Source: Parabacteroides timonensis
GTDB lineage: Bacteria > Bacteroidota > Bacteroidia > Bacteroidales > Tannerellaceae
Assembly (NCBI RefSeq): GCF_900128505.1
Contig: NZ_LT669941.1
Span: 1,289,526 to 1,353,525, forward strand
Length of the DNA stretch: 64,000 nt
Direction of reading: 5' to 3'
Shown here: piece by piece, positions 31,293-40,188 of the stretch
How positions within the stretch are numbered: position 1 is the stretch's first letter
Layout of the letters: each line of letters begins with the position of its first letter
Notes under the pieces: generated by a model
Databases searched by the model: none
The model's input: only the letters and a program-made list of their open reading frames with translations
Told to the model about the DNA's origin: nothing
Translations under genes and position numbers: made by a program

Positions 31293-33014
31293 TCAATCTT
31301 TATCGTAAACAATACCCCATTTATCCAACATAACAAAGTCTGCGTTCTTTAATCCGACCTTCCAGAAAGGAACAGGATCGTCATGATCTCCAAGGTACAT
31401 GCGGTCGCGAACCGTAAAGGCGGAATTCGACACAGCCAGTGTCGAATCGGCTACCGGAGTGTGCACTCCGGCAATATCGAGCACTGTATGGAACACGCTG
31501 TTCGTACTGACAGGTAAAGTGCTGTGGGACATAGCAGCCTGGTACTTCTCCGGATAGGTGGCACGATACGCTTCAGAAAACCAGATTATATAAGGTATAT
31601 GCAACTGATAATAAGTCGGGATGGGCGATGCATGCAGGTAACGGGCCCGTCTGTCGTCAAAAATATCCTCACCGTGATCGCTCAGGTAAAGCATCGACAC
31701 GCAGGCATTTGTCTTAGCAAGCATATCGGTGATCTCTCCAAGGACATAGTCGGTATAATGGATCGAATTATCGTATGCATTACGCAACTGTGTCTTGTAA
31801 GCGGCACGGATTCCCTCCGCTTTATCGGGCGTATAGAATGCAAACTCCTTCGGGTAACGTTCATGATAATTGAAGTGCGACCCGTATGTATGAATCACAA
31901 AGAAAAGATTATCGTCCGTTTTGTCCAGCTCCTTTTGAAGATAAGGAAGCAATGCGCCATCATGCAAAGATGTCAGATAGGAAGATCCTGTCTTGAACTG
32001 GCTCATATCGATAAAGGTATCGGCTTCGCGGTAGAATGCACCGATCATCGATGTATTGAGATTCTGATTGGCTATCACAACCGTATGGAAACCGGCTTCC
32101 TTAAAAGCGGTTACGATACTTTTCTCGTCGTAAATAATCCCGTAGTCTTCCGCACTGGCAGCCGACAGGATAATAGGGACACTCTTATGTGTATTATTGG
32201 ATTGGGTGACAACATCGGTGAAGTGCACCAAACCGTCCAGCTTCTCCATCCGGGGAGTCGTTTCGCGTTCGTAACCGTACAAACTCCATTCCATAGCACG
32301 GGAGGTTTCGCCCACTACCAATACATAAATCTCCCGCTTGCCGTCGGCCTGTACCGGTTTCGTGGCATTAAAGGTAAAATCGGCCGAAGTAATATGGTAG
32401 TTGCTGTTCTTCTCCGCTTTATTGATCGCGAAGTAAAGATTATAAAGTGCATTTCCCGGATAAAAATCATCTTTCAAAGAAACGTTATGGCCCTGTATCG
32501 GAGCAAGCAGACACAGAATAATCCCCAATGCGAAAACACCGAGGCTTCTTATCGCCCATTTCCTGCGAAAATCACCGGTCAGCTTTTCTTTCAGCCGGAT
32601 AGACCAGGTAGCCAATAATAGCGTGGGTAATGTATAAAAGAAAAAGACTCCTATAATGACCAGAAAGATATTCCCCAGTAGCTCGCTGGCTTCAGAGGCT
32701 GTCGAACTGGTCAGGTTCAGGAACATATCCACAGCAATGACCGATTCACCGAAAAGATGGAGAAGAACCAGCTGGCCGCCATCCAGAATAACTTTAGGCA
32801 GCAAGCACCAGACTACTATTCCCGGTTTACGTGCCAGCAGAAGCAAAGCCACCCAAAAGGCATACGGAAGGATCAAAGAAGCAATCCCCACCGTTATTGG
32901 CAAAGGCTCCGTAAAAAACAATACACAATTAGGAATGATAAACAATAATGCAAACAGAAACAATAAGTGCTTCTGGGAAGTAAACCAATCCCTCAACTTT
33001 ATAAAATAACTCAT
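31293..33014 (-). CDS. phosphoethanolamine transferase (EptA/CptA-like)
   Basis: A 573-residue inner-membrane enzyme of the alkaline-phosphatase superfamily. Five hydrophobic helices fill the first about 190 residues, including MFLNLTSSTASEASELL, where the family has a conserved N...E loop. The catalytic domain starts at YVLVVGETSRAMEWSLYGYE (metal-binding Glu). The likely nucleophile Thr is in TQSNNTHKSVPIILS, and further metal ligands are in YLSDHGEDIFD and LHASPIP. It adds phosphoethanolamine to lipid A or other glycans, a change linked to resistance to cationic peptides. The ATG at 33014 is chosen over an upstream TTG. It lies 30 nt upstream of the hybrid kinase; co-regulation is possible. 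Confidence 0.9.
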   Translation of the reverse strand: MSYFIKLRDWFTSQKHLLFLFALLFIIPNCVLFFTEPLPITVGIASLILPYAFWVALLLLARKPGIVVWCLLPKVILDGGQLVLLHLFGESVIAVDMFLNLTSSTASEASELLGNIFLVIIGVFFFYTLPTLLLATWSIRLKEKLTGDFRRKWAIRSLGVFALGIILCLLAPIQGHNVSLKDDFYPGNALYNLYFAINKAEKNSNYHITSADFTFNATKPVQADGKREIYVLVVGETSRAMEWSLYGYERETTPRMEKLDGLVHFTDVVTQSNNTHKSVPIILSAASAEDYGIIYDEKSIVTAFKEAGFHTVVIANQNLNTSMIGAFYREADTFIDMSQFKTGSSYLTSLHDGALLPYLQKELDKTDDNLFFVIHTYGSHFNYHERYPKEFAFYTPDKAEGIRAAYKTQLRNAYDNSIHYTDYVLGEITDMLAKTNACVSMLYLSDHGEDIFDDRRARYLHASPIPTYYQLHIPYIIWFSEAYRATYPEKYQAAMSHSTLPVSTNSVFHTVLDIAGVHTPVADSTLAVSNSAFTVRDRMYLGDHDDPVPFWKVGLKNADFVMLDKWGIVYDKD

Positions 33015-33244
33015 CAATGTAGTGTATATACCAAAAAACAACTATTCTTTTACTTGCCGCCCGGATTAATCACCGGGCGAACCGCAAAAGTAGGTGTTAT
33101 TCAGCACATAGTCATGCTAACCTGATACAAAAAAAGTTATTTCATTGATATTAAGTCAATATTTCAACAAAGTTTCATCCCACACCATAATGCCAGGACG
33201 GACATATTTTAGTACCCACGATCCCGACCTTTATATACCGGGAT

Positions 33245-33586
33245 TTACAGCTTTTGTATGATGCCTATAAACTCATCGTTCGTAATATCGAACTCCGGTT
33301 CCTTGTAATTTACGTAATCTTCAAAATAGTCGCTGGCAATATCGGCCACAATCTCTTTCCCTTCCAGTCCGTAAGAAGAAACTAATGCTTCCAATTTACT
33401 TTTTACTTGCCGGATCACCTGCAGGCGGTCTTCATAACGCTCCGGTTTTTCCTGATCCGTCACATGCTCGTTACGGGTAACGAGATATACAACGGTATAA
33501 AATTTGTCCACATTACCGAACACCGGAACGAATAAGGTCTTTTTATCTTCCGGCAACGCAGCCAGAAATTCCTGTATCTTTGTCAT
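33245..33586 (-). CDS. conserved hypothetical protein, 113 residues
   Basis: I do not recognise a named family. The protein is small, acidic and cytoplasmic (FLAALPEDKKTLFVPVFGNV, VIRQVKSKLEALVSSYGLEG, then FEDYVNYKEPEFDITNDEFI). There are no signal peptide, metal motif or membrane helices. It has its own -7 element 29 nt upstream and is divergently arranged with the bacterioferritin gene, sharing a 144-nt intergenic region. Confidence 0.65.
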   Translation of the reverse strand: MTKIQEFLAALPEDKKTLFVPVFGNVDKFYTVVYLVTRNEHVTDQEKPERYEDRLQVIRQVKSKLEALVSSYGLEGKEIVADIASDYFEDYVNYKEPEFDITNDEFIGIIQKL

Positions 33587-33615
33587 TCTATCTTTTTTTA
33601 TTGATTTTGTCTATA

Positions 33616-33623
33616 CAAAGATA
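33616..33623 (-). promoter_or_regulatory. -7 element for the 113-residue gene
   Basis: TATCTTTG, 29 nt before the start at 33586. Confidence 0.5.
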
Positions 33624-33730
33624 ACGAATAATCTTTCGCCCCTTTCTAATATAATATTAATAAATCTATTAACTTTACAGCCATTAAAACAAGGGCAATT
33701 TATTATAATCGAATTTTAAATTAACGCATT

Positions 33731-34237
33731 ATGATTAAGAGAGAGAAAAGTATTGAACTGCTGAATAAAGCAGTCGCCGATGAAATGACAGCTGTTAACC
33801 AGTACATGTATTTTCATTTTCGTTTAGATGACATGGGATACGACCTGTTGTCAAGCCTTTTCAAACGTACAGCCATCACAGAAATGATGCATGTGGAACG
33901 CCTGGCAGAACGTATCCTATTCCTGAAAGGTGAAGTAGAAATGAAATGTTCAGGCCCTGTAGAAAAGATTCACGATGTAAAAGCAATGCTTGAAAAAGCA
34001 GCTCAGATGGAAACCGGAAGTGTAGACGATTACAATGCATGGGCAAACGAATGTGCTCAACATGCCGACTCTGCCACCAAGAAAGTTTTCGAAGGCTTGG
34101 TTATCGAAGAAGAAGGCCATCTGGACCAGTTCGAAACAGAAATTGAAAATATGGAAAACTTCGGAGCGAATTATCTGGCTTTGCAGTCGATCGAACGCAG
34201 CAAGATCATTTCTTCCGGTGGAACTCCTGCCGAATAA
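33731..34237 (+). CDS. bfr: bacterioferritin
   Basis: A 168-residue ferritin-like four-helix protein. The helices carry the di-iron carboxylate pattern (LNKAVADEMTAVNQYMYFHF, AITEMMHVERLAERILFLKG, and VFEGLVIEEEGHLDQFETEI), with Glu and His at ferroxidase-type positions. MMHVERLAERILFLKG is the bacterioferritin signature, including a Met at the haem-ligand place. It stores iron and protects against peroxide. It is a single gene ended by a clear hairpin terminator. The upstream region has TAACTTTA as an imperfect -7 match. Confidence 0.92.
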   Translation: MIKREKSIELLNKAVADEMTAVNQYMYFHFRLDDMGYDLLSSLFKRTAITEMMHVERLAERILFLKGEVEMKCSGPVEKIHDVKAMLEKAAQMETGSVDDYNAWANECAQHADSATKKVFEGLVIEEEGHLDQFETEIENMENFGANYLALQSIERSKIISSGGTPAE

Positions 34238-34250
34238 TTATAGAAAAAAT

Positions 34251-34280
34251 GAAGAGAGGCTCATTCGAACCTCTCTTTTT
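34251..34280. terminator. terminator after bacterioferritin
   Basis: AAGAGAGG and CCTCTCTT form an 8-bp stem followed by TTTT on the plus strand. The gene on the other strand (DUF456) ends at the same point, so it may serve both. Confidence 0.8.
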
Positions 34281-34759
34281 TATACAATCAGTGCTTTTAT
34301 AAAGCAGTAGAGGAAATATCCGCAAAGCGATATCTTAGCAACCACACTAAGCAGAAATCCGACAAATGCACCTATCCCCGCCTTAAAAGCTTCGAATGAC
34401 TTTTTGCCGCCTAACAACTCGCCGATCACGGCTCCTGCAAACGGGCCGAACAGGATACCCCAGGGAGGAAAAATAAATATACCGGCAATCGTTCCGATCA
34501 CACATCCCCAGTTTCCCCATTTACTACCGCCACCATATTTGGAGCCCAGTACCGGAGTTATATAATCCAGTACCTGCACAACGACAACTAAAACACCCCA
34601 AACAACCAGTTGCGTAACCGTAAACTGCACTTTATCCGTAAAATGAAGCAACAGAAGTCCCAGATAAGACAAAGGGGGTCCCGGTAAGACCGGTAAAAAG
34701 CATCCGGCAAATCCTACCAGCAGGCAAATAGCCCCGATAACAATTAAAAAGATATCCAT
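34280..34759 (-). CDS. DUF456-family membrane protein
   Basis: A 159-residue protein with four hydrophobic segments and glycine-rich linkers. Family features are GCFLPVLPGPPLSYLGLLLL near the start, the GSKYGGGSKWGNWGCVIGTI region, and PPWGILFGPFAGAVIGELLG with the conserved 'G.i.GpflGa.iGE' motif. The biochemical role is unknown. It is a single gene converging on bacterioferritin, with a -7 element 27 nt upstream. Confidence 0.9.
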   Translation of the reverse strand: MDIFLIVIGAICLLVGFAGCFLPVLPGPPLSYLGLLLLHFTDKVQFTVTQLVVWGVLVVVVQVLDYITPVLGSKYGGGSKWGNWGCVIGTIAGIFIFPPWGILFGPFAGAVIGELLGGKKSFEAFKAGIGAFVGFLLSVVAKISLCGYFLYCFIKALIV

Positions 34760-34786
34760 TCGTAATTTATTAAATCAGAATCCGGT

Positions 34787-34794
34787 CAAAGATA
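34787..34794 (-). promoter_or_regulatory. -7 element for the DUF456 gene
   Basis: TATCTTTG, 27 nt before the start at 34759. Confidence 0.5.
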
Positions 34795-34859
34795 TGAAAA
34801 GTATTTTGTTGTGAGGATTTTTCACCCGATATTTGTGAGTCGATACAGAATGAATACAG

Positions 34860-37151
34860 ATGATGACGAATGATATGAACAGTTCTGAAGAAGAATACAT
34901 TATTATAGAAGGTGCACACGAGAATAATCTGAAACATGTTTCACTGAATATCCCGAAGAAACAGATCAGTATTTTCACTGGAGTCTCCGGCTCCGGGAAA
35001 TCGTCGTTGGTACTCGATACGATCGCTGCCAAATCACGGAGGGAGCTGAACGAGACTTTCCCGAGTTTTGTCCAGCAGTATCTGCCCAAATACGGGCGTC
35101 CGCATGTGGACAAGATAGAACACCTGCCGGTAGCCATCGTGATCGACCAGCGAAAACCTGCCCCCAATGCACGTTCTACCGTCGGAACTTACACGGATAT
35201 CTACTCTTTATTGAGGTTGTTGTTCTCACGTGTCGGGAAACCGTTTGTAGGCTATTCAGACACATTTTCTTTCAACCATCCGCAAGGCAGATGTACCCGG
35301 TGTGACGGGCTCGGCGAGATCAGGGAGCTGGATATACACAAGCTGGTCGATTTCAATAAATCGCTGAATGAAGACGGAGTGATCAATTATGTAGCATTCA
35401 AACCCGGAGAATGGCGCTGGATACGTTATGCCAATACAGGGCTGTTTGATCTCGACAAGAAAATAAAAGATTACTCGCCGGAAGAGTTGGAACTATTCCT
35501 GTATTCTCCAAGTATCAAGTTGAAAAACGCACCGGCAAACTGGCCCAAGACAGCCAAATACGAGGGGCTCGTTGTCCGTATGTACCGGAGTATTATCAAT
35601 TCGGAGGAAGGTAAGGTTCACCAGAAATTACTCGAACCGATGCTGACAATGGGAGTATGTCCGGATTGTGGAGGGACACGTCTCAACCAGACCGTATTGT
35701 CATGCCGCATCAACGGGAAAAATATAGCCGAAGTCACCCGGATGGCCATCCCTGATATTATCGAATGGTTAAACACCATACAAGACCCTATCGCCTACGA
35801 TATAAAACAATCTATCGGCGGACGGTTAGCTGCGTTGGTAGAGATCGGACTGAGTTACCTGACACTCGACCGGAGCATGGGAACTCTCTCGGGCGGGGAA
35901 GCGCAACGGTGCAAAATTGCCAAATACATTAACTCGTCGCTGTGCGACATGCTTTATATCCTGGATGAACCGAGCGTCGGACTGCATAGCCATGACATTC
36001 ATCTATTGAAAGCATCCGTCCGTAAACTGCGCGACCACGGCAACACCGTTCTTCTTGTCGAACATCACAAAGAGATGATACAAATCGCCGATCATATCGT
36101 CGACATGGGTCCGGGCTCGGGAATGGATGGCGGCAATATCCTGTACGAAGGAGACTACGAAGGTTTGCTGAAAAGCGGCACACAGACCGGAATGATGATA
36201 ACTGAAAAAGTACCGTTAAAGCAGAATCTCCGGCAACCGTCAGGCTGGTTCACACTCGAACATGCCAACGAACATAACCTGAAAGACCTGACCGTCAAAC
36301 TTCCGATAGGAGTTCTGACCGTCATCGCCGGAGTTGCCGGGTCAGGGAAAAGTTCCCTGATGGAATGTTTCCGTAAAGCCTGCCCGGAAGAGGTTATCTA
36401 TATCAGCCAGAAGAATATCGGTATTAGCCTGCGTTCAACGCCTGCTACCTATCTGGGCGTAGCGGATGACATCCGAAAGATTTTCGCACAAAAGAGTGGC
36501 GCCAGCTTAAGCACATTCTCTTTCAATGGGAAAGGCGGTTGCCCTGTCTGCGGAGGGAAAGGGGTAATCGTGTCGGATATGGCTTTTATGGATGCGATAG
36601 AAACGGTTTGTGAAGCATGCAGCGGATTACGTTACTCGCCGGAAGCCTTGCAGTATGAAGTGGAAGGTATCAATATAGCCGAAGCGATGGATTTAACCGT
36701 GCGGAAAGCTTCGCTCCGTTTTGCCGGGACTATTATTGAAAAGAAGCTGCTGCCACTCATGCAGGTCGGATTGGGGTATCTGCATCTGAACCAATCCCTT
36801 TCTACATTATCCGGAGGAGAACTGCAACGTGTAAAGCTGGCATCGTACCTCGACAGCCGGGGTAAAATATACGTACTGGACGAACCGACCGACGGCCTGC
36901 ATGTGAAAGATATCCGGCACATTATCGAACTGTTCGATTCTATGGTAGAGCAAGGCAATACGATCTTCCTGGTAGAACACAACCTGGATGTACTGAAAGC
37001 AGCCGACTATGTGATCGAATTGGGTCCGGGAGGCGGAGAAATGGGTGGTAAACTGATTTTTCAGGGAACACCACAGCAAATGCTCTCTCACCCATCTTCC
37101 ATTACGGCTAATTATCTGAAAGTGGAATTGCCAGGAAACAGGAAATCTTAA
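34860..37151 (+). CDS. short UvrA-like ATPase (UvrA2-type)
   Basis: A 763-residue tandem ABC ATPase clearly related to UvrA but about 180 residues shorter than the canonical 940. First ATPase half: FTGVSGSGKSSLVLDTI, CTRCDGLGEI and CPDCGGTRLN zinc-type cysteines, LSGGEAQRCKIA, LYILDEPSVGLH. Second half: IAGVAGSGKSSLMEC, CPVCGGKGVIVSDM with CEACSG, TLSGGELQRVKLASYL and YVLDEPTDGLH. The stretch after the first Walker A lacks room for the full UvrB-binding domain, as in UvrA2/DrrC-like paralogues linked to drug or DNA-damage tolerance. It is probably not the housekeeping UvrA. A weak stem-loop overlaps the stop codon. Confidence 0.88.
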   Translation: MMTNDMNSSEEEYIIIEGAHENNLKHVSLNIPKKQISIFTGVSGSGKSSLVLDTIAAKSRRELNETFPSFVQQYLPKYGRPHVDKIEHLPVAIVIDQRKPAPNARSTVGTYTDIYSLLRLLFSRVGKPFVGYSDTFSFNHPQGRCTRCDGLGEIRELDIHKLVDFNKSLNEDGVINYVAFKPGEWRWIRYANTGLFDLDKKIKDYSPEELELFLYSPSIKLKNAPANWPKTAKYEGLVVRMYRSIINSEEGKVHQKLLEPMLTMGVCPDCGGTRLNQTVLSCRINGKNIAEVTRMAIPDIIEWLNTIQDPIAYDIKQSIGGRLAALVEIGLSYLTLDRSMGTLSGGEAQRCKIAKYINSSLCDMLYILDEPSVGLHSHDIHLLKASVRKLRDHGNTVLLVEHHKEMIQIADHIVDMGPGSGMDGGNILYEGDYEGLLKSGTQTGMMITEKVPLKQNLRQPSGWFTLEHANEHNLKDLTVKLPIGVLTVIAGVAGSGKSSLMECFRKACPEEVIYISQKNIGISLRSTPATYLGVADDIRKIFAQKSGASLSTFSFNGKGGCPVCGGKGVIVSDMAFMDAIETVCEACSGLRYSPEALQYEVEGINIAEAMDLTVRKASLRFAGTIIEKKLLPLMQVGLGYLHLNQSLSTLSGGELQRVKLASYLDSRGKIYVLDEPTDGLHVKDIRHIIELFDSMVEQGNTIFLVEHNLDVLKAADYVIELGPGGGEMGGKLIFQGTPQQMLSHPSSITANYLKVELPGNRKS

Positions 37152-37196
37152 TCAAGATTTAATAACCGAATCTTCCTTTTTCCCGGTAGATTTTAA

Positions 37197-37204
37197 TACC
37201 TTTG
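37197..37204 (+). promoter_or_regulatory. -7 element for the M24 peptidase
   Basis: TACCTTTG, 26 nt before the ATG at 37231. Confidence 0.5.
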
Positions 37205-37230
37205 AAGCCACATAAAAATAAAAGTTGGAG

Positions 37231-38406
37231 ATGATACAAAAAGAACTGATCGACGACCTGCAACTCAAATGGGGTCGTATACAACAGGCAATGCAAATAC
37301 AGCATGCAGATGCCTGCCTGCTGAGTGTAGATGTTAACCTGTATTATACAACCGGACGGATTTTCAGCGGATATTTCTATCTGCCCGCAGAAGGAGCTCC
37401 CTGGTTTTTCGTCAAACGCCCGAACGGATTGAACGACGATCACATCGAATATATCCGCAAGCCGGAACAAATAGCCGAGATATTTGCCGCCCGTGGCATC
37501 AAGATGCCGGAAAAGTTGCTGCTGGAAGCCGACGAGCTGACCTACAACGATTATATCCGCCTGCAATCCATATTCAACCCGAAAGAAACAGGTAATGCGA
37601 CTGCCCTGATGAGGACCCTTCGCGAAATCAAAACGCCATGGGAAATCTCGCAGTTCCGCATCTCTGCCGAAAAGCATGCCAAGACATACTCGGAAGTTGC
37701 CGAATGTTTCCGTCCGGGAATGACCGATCTGGAATTTCAATATGAAATAGAAAGACGCATGCGCCAGAACGGTTCGATCGGAATCTTCCGCGCTTTCGGA
37801 GCCAACATGGATATTTTTATGGGAAGTATCCTGGCAGGTGAGAATGCCGAAGCCCCCTCTCCTTTCGACTTCGCCCTGGGAGGCAGCGGTATGGACGCTT
37901 CCTGCCCGCTCGGAGCCAACGGCACGATCCTGAAAGACGGGACAGCCATCATGGTGGATATGGCGGGTAATTATACGCCGTATATGACCGACATGACCCG
38001 CGTATTCTCGGTCGGTAAACTAACGGAAGAGGCTTATCGTGCGCACCAGACTTCGTTAACGATACAAAACGAAATAGAAAATGTTGCCCGTCCGGGTGTC
38101 GTTTGTTCGGAATTATATAACATCGCAGCCGGTATCGCAGAGAAAGAAGGATTTGCGGGTAACTTCATGGGGACCAAACAGCAAGCCAAATTTGTCGGAC
38201 ACGGTATCGGCATCCAGATCAACGAACTTCCGGTACTGACACCCCGTTCCAAAGAAGAACTGCAACCGAATATGGTATTCGCGCTCGAACCTAAATTCGT
38301 CATTCCGGGTGTAGGAGCCGTCGGTATCGAAAACAGTTTCCTGGTTACAGATACAGGCATCGAGAAACTAACTCATTTCGAAGAAGAGATCATTCAATTA
38401 CATTAA
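37231..38406 (+). CDS. M24-family metallopeptidase (Xaa-Pro aminopeptidase-like)
   Basis: A 391-residue cytoplasmic enzyme with a creatinase-like N-terminal domain (1-140) and a pita-bread catalytic domain (about 150-391). The di-metal ligands are visible: two Asp in MVDMAGNYTPYMTDMTRVFS, His in FVGHGIGIQINELPVL, Glu in VFALEPKFVIPG and Glu in GAVGIENSFLVT. Members remove N-terminal residues next to proline or act as dipeptidases. The ATG at 37231 is used; the TTG six bases upstream is less likely. It is followed after 19 nt by the alkaline phosphatase, so the two may be co-transcribed. Confidence 0.9.
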   Translation: MIQKELIDDLQLKWGRIQQAMQIQHADACLLSVDVNLYYTTGRIFSGYFYLPAEGAPWFFVKRPNGLNDDHIEYIRKPEQIAEIFAARGIKMPEKLLLEADELTYNDYIRLQSIFNPKETGNATALMRTLREIKTPWEISQFRISAEKHAKTYSEVAECFRPGMTDLEFQYEIERRMRQNGSIGIFRAFGANMDIFMGSILAGENAEAPSPFDFALGGSGMDASCPLGANGTILKDGTAIMVDMAGNYTPYMTDMTRVFSVGKLTEEAYRAHQTSLTIQNEIENVARPGVVCSELYNIAAGIAEKEGFAGNFMGTKQQAKFVGHGIGIQINELPVLTPRSKEELQPNMVFALEPKFVIPGVGAVGIENSFLVTDTGIEKLTHFEEEIIQLH

Positions 38407-38425
38407 TTAAAAACAATAAAAGCAC

Positions 38426-40120
38426 ATGAAAAAGACGATTACTTTTCTGCTTCTACTGGCATTCATCATTATGCCGGCAAAAGCTGCGGATGTAGAAAAT
38501 GTAAAACCGGTCAAGAACATTATCCTTCTGATACCGGACGGCACTTCACTGGCTACCGTTTCTATGGCACGCTGGTTGCAATGGTACACCAACCCCGACA
38601 AACCCAATCTGAATCTGGATCCGTATCTGTGCGGTACTGTACGTACGCACTCTTCGAACGCTCCGATCGGTGACTCTGCTCCGACTACTTCCTGCTACAT
38701 GACAGGTTATCCGAGCCGCACCGGTTATGTTTCTACTTATCCGGAAAATGACGGGAACAACGATATCTATCCGACCGATCCCAAACGTGCTTTCCAGCCG
38801 CTTACGACTCTATTGGAAGCTGCAAAAATGACACAGGGCAAATCGACCGGTCTTGTTTTCACCTGCGAATTTCCTCATGCTACTCCGGCAGACTGCTCCG
38901 CCCACAGCTACAACCGCGGTAAATACGAATGGATCGCTCCACAGATGGCTCATAACGATCTGAACGTAGTGATCGGTGGCGGCGCTTCCCTCCTTCCGGA
39001 AGAAAGCGAAGCCTATCTGAAAGGTAACGGATACGGTGTATTCAAAAACGACATCAACGGCATGCGCAACTATAACGGCGACAATATGTGGGCTTTGTTC
39101 GCAGACCGCGAAATGGCTTACGACCTCGACCGTGACCCGGCTCAACAACCTTCACTGGAAGAAATGACCCGTATCGCTATCAAAAAGCTATCCAAAAATC
39201 CGGAAGGCTTCTTCCTGATGGTAGAAGGTAGCAAAGTAGACTGGGCCGCTCACGCAAACGACCCTGTCGGCATGGCTACGGATATGTTGGCTTACGACCG
39301 TGCCTGCGGTGCTGCACTCGAGTTTGCCCGCCAGAACGGCGAAACTGCTGTTATCATGGTTCCCGACCACGGAAACAGCGGCATCAGCATCGGTAGCTAC
39401 AGCTGCCCCGGCTACGACAAATTAACAAAGGATCAGTTGTTCCATCAATTCTCCCTCTATAAACTTACAGCTGAAGGTTTTGCTAAAAAAGTAAACAGCG
39501 AACCCAATTCAGAAGTACAGAACATCTTCCGCGAATATGCCGGATTTGAACTGACAGCCGAAGAACTGGATGCCCTGAACCATTGCAAAGACTACAAGAA
39601 CAGCCCGATCCCTGAAAGCGAACGTACAGCAGAAGGTAAAGGATCACTGTACAGTGGTTCGCTGACCTCTTTCATGTCGAAACTGCTTACTTCAAAAACC
39701 TGTTTCGGATTTACAACCGGAGGTCATACCGGCGAAGATGTTTTCCTGGCAGCCTACCACCCCGACAAGGCCAGCCTGCCGATCGGTATGCATACCAACA
39801 TCGAGCTGAATGCCTATATGTGTGCCCTGTTCGGCATGGATCGCGACAAATTGGACGAACTGACAGCAGAGAACTTCGCTCCCCATACAGAAGTGTTCGA
39901 AGACTACAAATGCGAGATCATTCCGGCCAAAGAAGAGAAAGGTTCACCGACACTGGTTGTAAAGAATAAAAAGAAACAATTAAACATTACACCGTTCAGT
40001 AATATCGTAACCATCGGCAAAAAAGGCCAGGAAGAAATCCGGCTCAATTCAGTCGTTGTCTACGTCGATAAGAACAATACATTCTACCTCCCGGAAAAGC
40101 TGGTTGAATATCTTAAATAA
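38426..40120 (+). CDS. alkaline phosphatase
   Basis: A 564-residue exported enzyme with signal peptide (ITFLLLLAFIIMPAKAAD). Alkaline phosphatase motifs are NIILLIPDGTS (metal-binding Asp), IGDSAPTTSCYMTGYPS (nucleophile Ser in D-S-A-x-T), FLMVEGSKVDWAAHANDP, VIMVPDHGNSG and FTTGGHTGEDVFLAAYHP (metal His residues). It would release phosphate from monoesters in the periplasm. The C-terminal 80 residues, beyond the usual fold (VVKNKKKQLNITPFSNIV...), look like an added beta domain. A clear terminator follows. Confidence 0.95.
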   Translation: MKKTITFLLLLAFIIMPAKAADVENVKPVKNIILLIPDGTSLATVSMARWLQWYTNPDKPNLNLDPYLCGTVRTHSSNAPIGDSAPTTSCYMTGYPSRTGYVSTYPENDGNNDIYPTDPKRAFQPLTTLLEAAKMTQGKSTGLVFTCEFPHATPADCSAHSYNRGKYEWIAPQMAHNDLNVVIGGGASLLPEESEAYLKGNGYGVFKNDINGMRNYNGDNMWALFADREMAYDLDRDPAQQPSLEEMTRIAIKKLSKNPEGFFLMVEGSKVDWAAHANDPVGMATDMLAYDRACGAALEFARQNGETAVIMVPDHGNSGISIGSYSCPGYDKLTKDQLFHQFSLYKLTAEGFAKKVNSEPNSEVQNIFREYAGFELTAEELDALNHCKDYKNSPIPESERTAEGKGSLYSGSLTSFMSKLLTSKTCFGFTTGGHTGEDVFLAAYHPDKASLPIGMHTNIELNAYMCALFGMDRDKLDELTAENFAPHTEVFEDYKCEIIPAKEEKGSPTLVVKNKKKQLNITPFSNIVTIGKKGQEEIRLNSVVVYVDKNNTFYLPEKLVEYLK

Positions 40121-40125
40121 AAACG

Positions 40126-40156
40126 AAGCGGAGGCTATTCAGTCTCCGCTTTTTTT
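40126..40156 (+). terminator. terminator after the alkaline phosphatase
   Basis: AAGCGGAG pairs with CTCCGCTT around a 10-nt loop, followed by a T-run that leads directly into the pyrB promoter. Confidence 0.85.
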
Positions 40157-40157
40157 A

Positions 40158-40165
40158 TACTTTTG
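40158..40165 (+). promoter_or_regulatory. -7 element for the pyrBI operon
   Basis: TACTTTTG, 23 nt before pyrB, overlapping the tail of the preceding terminator. Confidence 0.5.
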
Positions 40166-40188
40166 CATAAAAGAAGATTATACACAAA

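Noticed and set aside
31524..32618. A 364-residue plus-strand open frame opposite the phosphoethanolamine transferase
   Set aside because: It is the antisense shadow of a well-supported enzyme gene and shows no domain, signal peptide or start context.
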